Source of the DNA: Trichostrongylus colubriformis
Lineage: Eukaryota > Nematoda > Chromadorea > Rhabditida > Trichostrongylidae
Length of the DNA stretch: 64,000 nucleotides
Direction: 5' to 3'
Assembly: GCA_963978905.1 (NCBI GenBank)
Contig: OZ022258.1
Span: 45,678,591-45,742,590 of the forward strand
The notes under the pieces were generated by a model. It worked only from the letters and a program-made list of their open reading frames with translations, searched no databases and was not told where the DNA came from. Shown piece by piece: positions 57,521 to 64,000 of this stretch. The translations under genes were made by a program, and so were the position numbers. Each line of letters begins with the position of its first letter. Positions within the stretch are counted from its first letter, which is position 1.

Positions 57521-58009
57521 AAACATGAAGTTTTATCAAGACATGACAATGGAAATATGTAGAATCAGCTCAGATCAGATAAGCTAATCAGATAAGCTAG
57601 GCAGGGGTAAACATATTAGTTAATAAAAAGCTTAGGTCAACGAAGAGCTTACAGTATGCGGAACATCCTATATAAACCCGAGATTTTCAACGGAACTTGT
57701 GTAAGCGAAGAGCTCAGAATCACTTTGCGTAAAATTCAATGTGAAAGGACTTTCGACAGGTCAACCCGAGATCTTCATGGAACTACATGTTTGATAAGTG
57801 GAGAATCTCAGACCGACAGCTCAGGAAACAGTTTGGAATAAAATGTAAAAAATGTACAAACAGAAATCAAATTTGTACATAATCATTCGACGGTGAGGTT
57901 CAAGTAGGGTCAAAGCGGCGTTCGCAAATCCGCACTGGCTCCCCCTGCACCACATCCACTATTCCATAATGGAGGATGTCACATCCTAATAAAATTTTTA
58001 TGATTTCAG

Positions 58010-58164
58010 CTCTTCTTGCACATGCTCCTTTCAATCGATATGACGAGAAAGACCACAATGTATACAGACTCGAAGTAACCGTCCTACAGCAATGCAAAGA
58101 CCCTGGAAAAAATGAGTTTGTTGCCAGTGGTTTCAAAGAGCAACAGAAAATTCGAACAAATTAG
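58010..58164 (+). CDS. Possible terminal exon of an unidentified gene
   Basis: A TATGATTTCAG acceptor is followed by a frame ending in TAG: LLAHAPFNRYDEKDHNVYRL, then EVTVLQQCKDPGKNEFVASG and FKEQQKIRTN. The composition is protein-like and the acceptor is good, but no preceding exon could be joined with confidence (a frame at 57656-57841 is the nearest). No function is assigned. Confidence 0.35.
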
Positions 58165-58169
58165 TGCTA

Positions 58170-59300
58170 GAAATAACCCTATTTGATTTGAGTAAGTTAC
58201 TGATTTTACTTTTCTTATTTGAATAAAAAAGTGATATCAGTGACTTATTCAATTAAAGTAATATCACTTCATTTGAATGAAAAAAAGTGGTAGTAATGAC
58301 AGCAAAATATAAGTACAGCAGGGAGGCACAGGCTGGTTCATCAGCTGGCCACAGTAAGTCACAGTCAGCACTGGTCAAATATCTAGCATTCAACTGTCAC
58401 CACACTTCTGAATGGAGATATAGTGGGCTGGACATCCCATCAAAGAGAGAATCTATGCCAGAATCCTCATACATACATACTTGTAGGTTCAGCAAAGTAG
58501 GCTTGAGGGCGAGAAACTGCTTTGGTTCTTCTCTACATACAGAAAAAAAGTATGTTTGTCTTACCACTTTTTCGCATTTCCAGTAACATGTGTTAACTTC
58601 AAGTAATTTCACTGTATGGAATTTAAAGCAATTTGGAACAAATTTCTGGCATTAACTGAGGAGTTCTCTTCATCCCCATTCAGGCCTTAGCCTTCGCGCT
58701 GACGGCCACGAGTCTGGGTATCCGGCTGTTACCTGGTCTGTCTGTTCCACGAGGGCTGTCGGTATACTCGTGTGTCGGAGTTCAGACAAACTCCTATGAC
58801 CCCCCTCCCCCAAGGTGGTATAAGGGCACCATTGCCGACTGGTGCGTGTATAAAAATTAGATTCGGCTCGGCGTGTGGTTTGGAGGGAGATCCTATTTTC
58901 CATCGAGAATGGTGCTGATGTTTTTTTGTTTACTGAATTCTACCCCGATCCCTGATGGAACGATCAAAAGCTAAATTAACGTTTATACTACTGCTCGTAA
59001 GTGCACGAAAAGACGGGCGTCGATCTTCCTGACCATGCTTTGTGTTTTTTAGTCATTTTCGCTGTTCTCTGGTACGTCTTCTGGCGCGTACAAATAAATA
59101 AATGAATGAATAAAGTCAGCGCGTCCTTATTCCATTTATGTCACTATGTCACTATGTCATTTATGTCATTCATCGCTCTAACGAACAATAAATCCAAATT
59201 AGAATTGAAAAGGAAGTTGAACGGCAACTAATATAACTGGACCTTTCGATATAGAAAACAACTAACCTGAGATGCTGCTGCCTGACGTAATTCAAGCGAA
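58170..59300. other. No gene recognised
   Basis: Contains three AGTGATATCAGTGACTTATT-like short repeats (58190-58290) and a short tandem TATGTCACTATGTCAC run (59140-59170). Confidence 0.35.
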
Positions 59301-59310
59301 CTATGCTCAA

Positions 59311-59478
59311 TTACGTTAAAAGTGTTCCGATTTCATGTTCAGGCACAGGCTGCGCTCGCTGAGATCGTTTTTTGGAGAGGTATATTGAAAGGTCGTCTCG
59401 ATATACTAAGAAGACACTGAGGAGGTACAGCGGGGTACCTCCAGCAATAAACAGCCAGAATCCACTTCCAAACGTCCT
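59311..59478 (-). CDS. Membrane protein terminal exon
   Basis: Acceptor GGTGTTTCAG, phase 0, stop TAA at 59311-59313. RTFGSGFWLFIAGGTPLYLL and SVFLVYRDD form the last helix, followed by a basic, polar tail (KKRSQRAQPVPEHEIGTLLT). Confidence 0.6.
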   Translation of the reverse strand, partial: RTFGSGFWLFIAGGTPLYLLSVFLVYRDDLSIYLSKKRSQRAQPVPEHEIGTLLT

Positions 59479-62400
59479 CTGAAACACCGGATTATGTGGA
59501 GTGAGCTGATGCACCTCCGAAAATCTTTACCACAACCATGGGGTGTGTATCATTTATTTTGGTACACCATCGAGCCGCGAAAATCGGTGGATCACTATTA
59601 CCCCCGTCTTCTTCAGAAGGTCTGGTGATACGATGGCTAAAATGGGGCTGCCGAAGAATTTTCGTATCCCCGAGGGAGCTCTCAAAAGTACTGAAAATTA
59701 TACGTCCGTTCCAATGAGTCAAAAAAGACACATCCCTCGGGGATTCATCTAAAGACACCAAAAGGGGTAAATTTGGCAGATTGTGGAATTTGAAAATGGG
59801 GTGCTCAGCAGCGTAACAGTAGAGAAAAACGAAATAAAACGGCGACAAACCGGAGCAATTAGTACTAAAAGCCCCTTCTCTCTTCGTTACTAGCCGTGGG
59901 TAGACTGCAGACAGGCGGAGAGGCTAAATCAACCAGCCGAAAAAGTCCTGCCCTCGTTGGGAACTCGCCCGAACGACCCGCCGTGCTGCAGGATCGTGAT
60001 AAGACCCCAAGCCGCGCTTTTTAAGTCTGAGCCTCACTACGCATAACCTCTTCTGAAGTGAAGCGTTTGTTTTCGGAGAACATGCTATCCCATTTCTTAC
60101 TTCCTCCTCCCTCCTTCCCCCCTCCTTGTGCCCCTTTAATGAATGATTCTGTTCTAATTGTGGTAGCTTATGATCAGGATAATTGCGCTCATCTTTCATG
60201 GCTTAGGATCTCGATGCGCTGAACAGGAATGAGCATCGCTATTTAACGACAGTGTTAGGGATAATGTGGAATCCCAAAAGGAGTCATTTAGTGAAAAACT
60301 ACGGGTCCGAAAGGCCTATGCATGGCGTAATCCCCCGCGGAAGGCGCCCCCTTGAGCTGTGGCGGAGGCGGCCTTGTCAGGGCAAGCCGCCTTGGTTTAG
60401 GTCAGCCCGCCTCCAGGCGACGTGATTAGTGGTTGGTCACGGTGAGGTTGGTCAAGGAGATCGGCAGGATTGAAGGTATCGCAGCGCGCTTTCTCACTTT
60501 TAGCTTGAAGCTCACCACATGAAAATAGATGTTGTCGCATTTCCGAACATCCCTTCATGTTAACGTCTTGTTAATGCCAATGGAAAACCTATGCGGACTA
60601 TCCGCCTCTTGACGGAAAGGTCGTCCGCGCCTAGAACCAACGGTGGGAAGGGGTCCTATTTCTCGGGTTTTTGCCCATTAAAATCCGTTTTTTCTCCACT
60701 GCCCTGTAACTGGGCATCTCGGCTTTCATATTCACTACTTCTTTCTCTTTTCGTCCGAATTCCCCTAAATCTGTCTTTAAAGACACCATGGATGACCAAT
60801 ACTTTTAATTAAGCCTCTGTGGAGCCAACCAGAAGTTACGACTGCTGCCAGTCAGTTTTTCATTTTTACGGGTTCTTAATCAATATTGTACATGAGCTAC
60901 ACCAATGAATGCTGTAGGTCGATGATTCATCAATTTGTAAGCTGTAGCTACACTCGTCCACCGTCAATCAATGAAATCCAGAGTGTTTGAGAAAGTGCTA
61001 GGTCAACAGTGAATGAGTACAGTTAGAGGATGGCTGGGCAAATCAGACCAGTCGCTTTCAAAACGAGTTAATTAATATGTGCGTCGCTATATCAAATTGC
61101 GAAACTTTCAATTTCGCCAGACTTTATGGCCTCGAAAGGGTAAAGGGTTAGCTGGCACCTCGTCGAAAGCTCCTATTTAACTCAATGCAGGGCGACGGAC
61201 CATATCTGTCAGTGTGAGGAGAAAATTTGAAACCAGTAACGGAGTGCGATGTCAAACTTTTCTGGTGCTTCTGAGCAATTTTTAAAAGCAGTGTCCCTCC
61301 CTCTCCTTCCCTCCTCCCGTATTCAACGCATTTTTCTGTCAGGATCAGGGAAGAGTGAGGGATCGCAGTGCACAACATACCTACTTTTTCAAGAAAGCAG
61401 ACGAACGGAGCATTATGGAGTGGGTCGCAGCAACGCAGACAATTTCTTTCAAGATACTTAACCCTGTGCATCCTCAGTGGTAGGACAGGCCTAGGCCCGG
61501 GTGTAGGTTGGGACACACGAATCCAGGCCGTGACCCTGTAACAGCCTGTGGCCTTTGACCTAAGCCTCAAATAATTCAGACAAGTTGTTCATGTAAATCG
61601 AGTCCTCCTTGCAAGTCTGTTGCGTTGTATAGTCAAATTGTCTGATTATTCATGTCACAAGGCAAAGGCCACAGGCTGTCACAGGGTCACGGCCTAGATT
61701 CGTGTGTCCCAACCGTCACCCGCCTAAGCCCCAGTGTAAGTCTGTTCTCGAATCCTGCCTGTTTTATTATCACAGCAAGAGCAAAATAAAAATGAGTAGA
61801 ACTATCTATTGTAATAGAGGGCCAGATCATGCCTCCGCAGGAATATTGAACGGGGGCCGTATCTCCTCCAGCCGGAAGGTGAGAATCGTTCTAGGTTGGG
61901 GAAGCGTACTTTTCATGAAATTCAAGGGGTCCTACTGGAGACTACTTTTCTTGGTGGAGAGGGGTGGTTTCTGCAACATTTTCTTCAACGTTAGGCTTGA
62001 CCGCGTTGGAAAGTAGAGGCAGGGTATCAAATGCATCGTACGGAGATAGAATTTTGGCTTATCTTGCTCAGGCTTGTTAGGCCTGCTATCTCACCAAAGT
62101 CTACTGTCATGGTCTATCACGACGAATGTAGTACATCGTCGTCTTGTTGTCTCAGCCGACGTTCCATGTGGGTGACTCTAATTAGGATCCACAGGGTTAC
62201 TGAACCGCGTTTCCCAAAGCCCAAAATCAGAACCGTGATATATAAGTAAACAAGTTGGGAACCTCGCTGCCGAGGCATGATCCCACATTTCGAGCGGTTT
62301 ACTTTTTCATTTTTCATCATTTTCATCGACTGGTGAATTCGATTTCAGTTGAAAAGGTTCAGAACTCACATGGTATCCGTTTGGTAAAATGTCCATAATG

Positions 62401-63615
62401 TCGTCTACACAGAATGCAACAACCATCAATATCAATAAGACCATAAACAATATAGCTGAAAATGGAAAGTGATCAACATTAACAGTATTGAAAACTCCTT
62501 AACCGCCGGGCAAAAGAGTAAAGGTGCCCCAGTATTTGCCCGACAGCTACCAAAATCCTACTGAAAAACCTTTACTAGTTTACAACCTTCATAAATTGTA
62601 TAACAGCACCCGTAAACACTTCAAAATAGCATCTGAATTATGTATTCAGATTAATGAGGCAGGAGAACCCACCACAGTGAAGGATACGAAGTGAAAATGG
62701 TCGGAAAAAGTCTAGAAAAAGCCTACGAAACCTCCATTTTTAGCAGTCATCAAAAGTCTTTCTCCCTCTACTACATATTTCATGATTGACATGACTATAA
62801 GAGCATTCTTTGCTCAATTATCATACAGTAAATTTTTAATCACATGTGCACAACAAATGAAAAAAGTGTATAATAGTAAATAATGAAAGCAAGAAAAGTA
62901 AATAGACGGTGGTTCTAGAACTATGTAAATAGTACGATGCTCTGATGACTCACTGATAATCACTTCAGCTGGAATAATAACGTAAAAAAGGCAAGTTGAG
63001 ATGATTTCAAAAATTGGAAAAATACCTTCTAGGCCACAAAATTGAAGAACAGATCGCTGGTGTTTCTTAGCGAATTTTTCAGCTTTAAGATTGCAACAAC
63101 AAGTAACACACATAATAAACCATGCCGATTGCAGAATAAAGAGGCTTCGAGCAGTATATAATGCCAGGTACATTGCTGAAATAGCCATTTAACGATGAAG
63201 CCTCGACAGGCTTAAAACTGCATTAAACTAAGAATTTTAGGCAAGAAAAACTTACTTAAGCTAGGAGGTGTTTTGACTGTGAAAAGTCCTGGAAAAGTCG
63301 CCGAATCATTTTGATAAAAACACCATGAATGACATCGGATAGTATCTGTTTTTAGGCAGTCATCATTCAGTCCACGCTTAAAAAGATGATTTCTGTCAAA
63401 TTTTTTGAAATTTAAAATGATATAAAAATTACTAGAGATGCATGGAACCTTACCTGAAGTTCATGGTCATCATTATATAAAACTAGCCATGCATTGTTTC
63501 TGTATCCAAATATCATAAGAATTTCAGCGATAATTGAACATGATACAGAATACATATATGTACAGATTTTTGTAGCACCGGGAGCTTCGGTCATTACTGC
63601 AAGGTATTTCTTCAT
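59311..63615 (-). CDS. Multi-pass membrane protein gene, four exons seen
   Basis: Exons on the minus strand: 63454-63615, 62814-63175 (its 3' limit uncertain), 62370-62455 and 59311-59478. Together they encode about six hydrophobic helices and a short polar tail. Exons 3 and 4 join in phase across a 2.9 kb intron that holds repeat R5, element R2 and a 242 bp foldback. The first two junctions are out of phase as drawn, so a small exon is missing or the model is wrong there. The last two helices with a short acidic outer loop recall claudin/tetraspan-type proteins, but I do not claim the family. Confidence 0.5.
59947..60140. repeat. Dispersed repeat pair R5, member 2
   Basis: Matches 31496-31697: GATAAGACCCCAAGCCGCGC, CCTCTTCTGAAGTGAA and the C-rich end before CCTTTAA. 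Confidence 0.6.
60245..60778 (+). mobile_element. 0.5 kb element R2, copy 3
   Basis: Left end AACGACAGTGTTAGGG, right end CCCTAAATCTGTCTTT. Same orientation as 3796-4306 with a small insertion (GGTTGGTCACGGTGAGG area). Lies in the last intron of the membrane protein gene. Confidence 0.78.
61489..61730. repeat. 242 bp foldback repeat
   Basis: GGTTGGGACACACGAATC.AGGCC and following GTGACCCTGT.ACAGCCTGTG at the left recur inverted at the right (about 70 bp arms) around a 95 bp AT-rich centre. No certain target duplication. Confidence 0.78.
62370..62455 (-). CDS. Membrane protein exon 3
   Basis: Bounded by TTCCATTTTCAG and GTGAGT, both strong. Encodes ILFMVLLILMVVAFCVDDIM then DILPNGYH: one helix and the start of an acidic outer loop; ends in phase 0. 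Confidence 0.6.
62814..63175 (-). CDS. Membrane protein exon 2 (one or two exons)
   Basis: After a GCTATTTCAG acceptor: YTARSLFILQSAWFIMCVTC (helix), KAEKFAKKHQRSVLQFCGLE, GIFPIFEIISTCLFYVIIPA (helix), EVIISESSEH and YFSCFHYLLLYTFFICCAHV (helix). The middle helix lies between a GTATTT and an ATTCCAG and could instead be a 63 bp in-frame intron. A TGA ends the frame at 62814 unless an earlier donor near 62850 is used to reach exon 3. Confidence 0.45.
63454..63615 (-). CDS. Membrane protein exon 1
   Basis: ATG at 63615, 54 codons, GTAAGG donor: MKKYLAVMTEAPGATKICTY then MYSVSCSIIAEILMIFG (helix) and RNNAWLVLYNDDHELQ. A CTCAG 37 bp upstream could be a spliced-leader acceptor. Confidence 0.5.
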
Positions 63616-63619
63616 ATGA

Positions 63620-64000
63620 TCGGTGCCATCTTAATCGCTGAGAAACGATGAGGAACGGAATACGATATGTAGATCAAACACGACTCTTAAGCTCTCCGTT
63701 TAAAAAATAAACAATAAATCAGCAGATGAATTCATTCGAAAGCGTTTTCAGGAAGTAAGTAGCCGGTGATCAAGTGCGCATGACCAACGTACTCTGAAGA
63801 TATGATTAATGAATTTAATACATACTCTTATCCTTGTGTTTATAACTTTATCCTACTGGTCACCTTTTTGTCTAATTTTTATTTTCTAATTTTACCGCAT
63901 TTAGCAATACTTTCGTTTTCATCAACACCTCACTCACTTATGAGCCTCTGGGCAGCGCAATAGCGTGTATGCACATGAGGCACCTAAAGCACAGACGACA
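63620..64000. other. No gene recognised
   Basis: AT-rich end of the window; upstream of the membrane protein gene, so it may hold its promoter, but no element could be identified. Confidence 0.3.

Noticed and set aside
61148..61570. 140-codon minus-strand frame overlapping the 61.5 kb foldback
   Set aside because: Its first part is the repeat arm; no domain and no splice support.
1..64000. CRISPR array, bacterial operon or rRNA genes
   Set aside because: No regularly spaced short repeats, no Shine-Dalgarno-led gene series, no rRNA-like blocks; splice signals point to a eukaryote.

Overview
The window looks like an intron-rich, repeat-rich animal nuclear genome, most probably a clade V (strongylid, hookworm-like) nematode. 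The grounds are short nematode-style splice acceptors (TTTTCAG), a split receptor of the nematode 7TM chemoreceptor type, an RTE-type LINE, a tRNA-derived SINE with a (TTTATC)n tail, mariner, Penelope-like and CR1-like remnants, and many foldback (MITE-like) elements. There are no bacterial operons, no rRNA and no CRISPR array. The species is an inference.

Host genes are sparse. (1) 34.0-43.1 kb, minus strand: seven exons of a 7TM chemoreceptor-like gene with large repeat-filled introns, one in-frame stop and one phase break, so probably a recent pseudogene. (2) 59.3-63.6 kb, minus strand: four exons of an unidentified multi-pass membrane protein, the last two joining in phase. (3) 25,155: a signal-peptide first exon on the plus strand. 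(4) Weaker candidates at 10.6-10.9, 31.7-32.3, 56.9-57.5 and 58.0-58.2 kb. No other stretch gave a gene I could defend.

Mobile DNA dominates. 1.5-2.4 kb: deleted mariner with intact ends. 3.8, 44.8 and 60.2 kb: three copies of a 0.5 kb element. 5.6 and 38.4 kb: two copies of a 0.92 kb element. 16.2-17.4 kb: a 1.27 kb element with 440 bp inverted arms and a TGA duplication, whose ends recur around 46.6-48.1 kb with a TTA duplication. 20.5-21.9 kb: two decayed copies of one ORF in opposite orientation. 24.1 and 55.7 kb: hairpin elements with exact 9 bp target duplications. 26.1-29.5 kb: an RTE LINE cut by a mariner, itself cut by a composite tRNA-like element. 39.4-40.3 kb: a CR1-like reverse transcriptase remnant. 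42.3-42.75 kb: a tRNA-like foldback containing a perfect 96 bp palindrome. 43.2-43.5 kb: a SINE with a 14 bp duplication. 51.5-52.9 kb: a 1.38 kb near-perfect palindrome. 53.6-55.4 kb: a Penelope-like element with inverted terminal repeats and a hammerhead-like motif.

The striking theme is the number of independent foldback families (at least nine), several with target duplications visible on both sides, two of which carry tRNA-like sequence inside their arms. If transcribed, several of these would form long hairpin RNA. No transposase or reverse transcriptase in the window is intact, so any current movement would need enzymes supplied from elsewhere.
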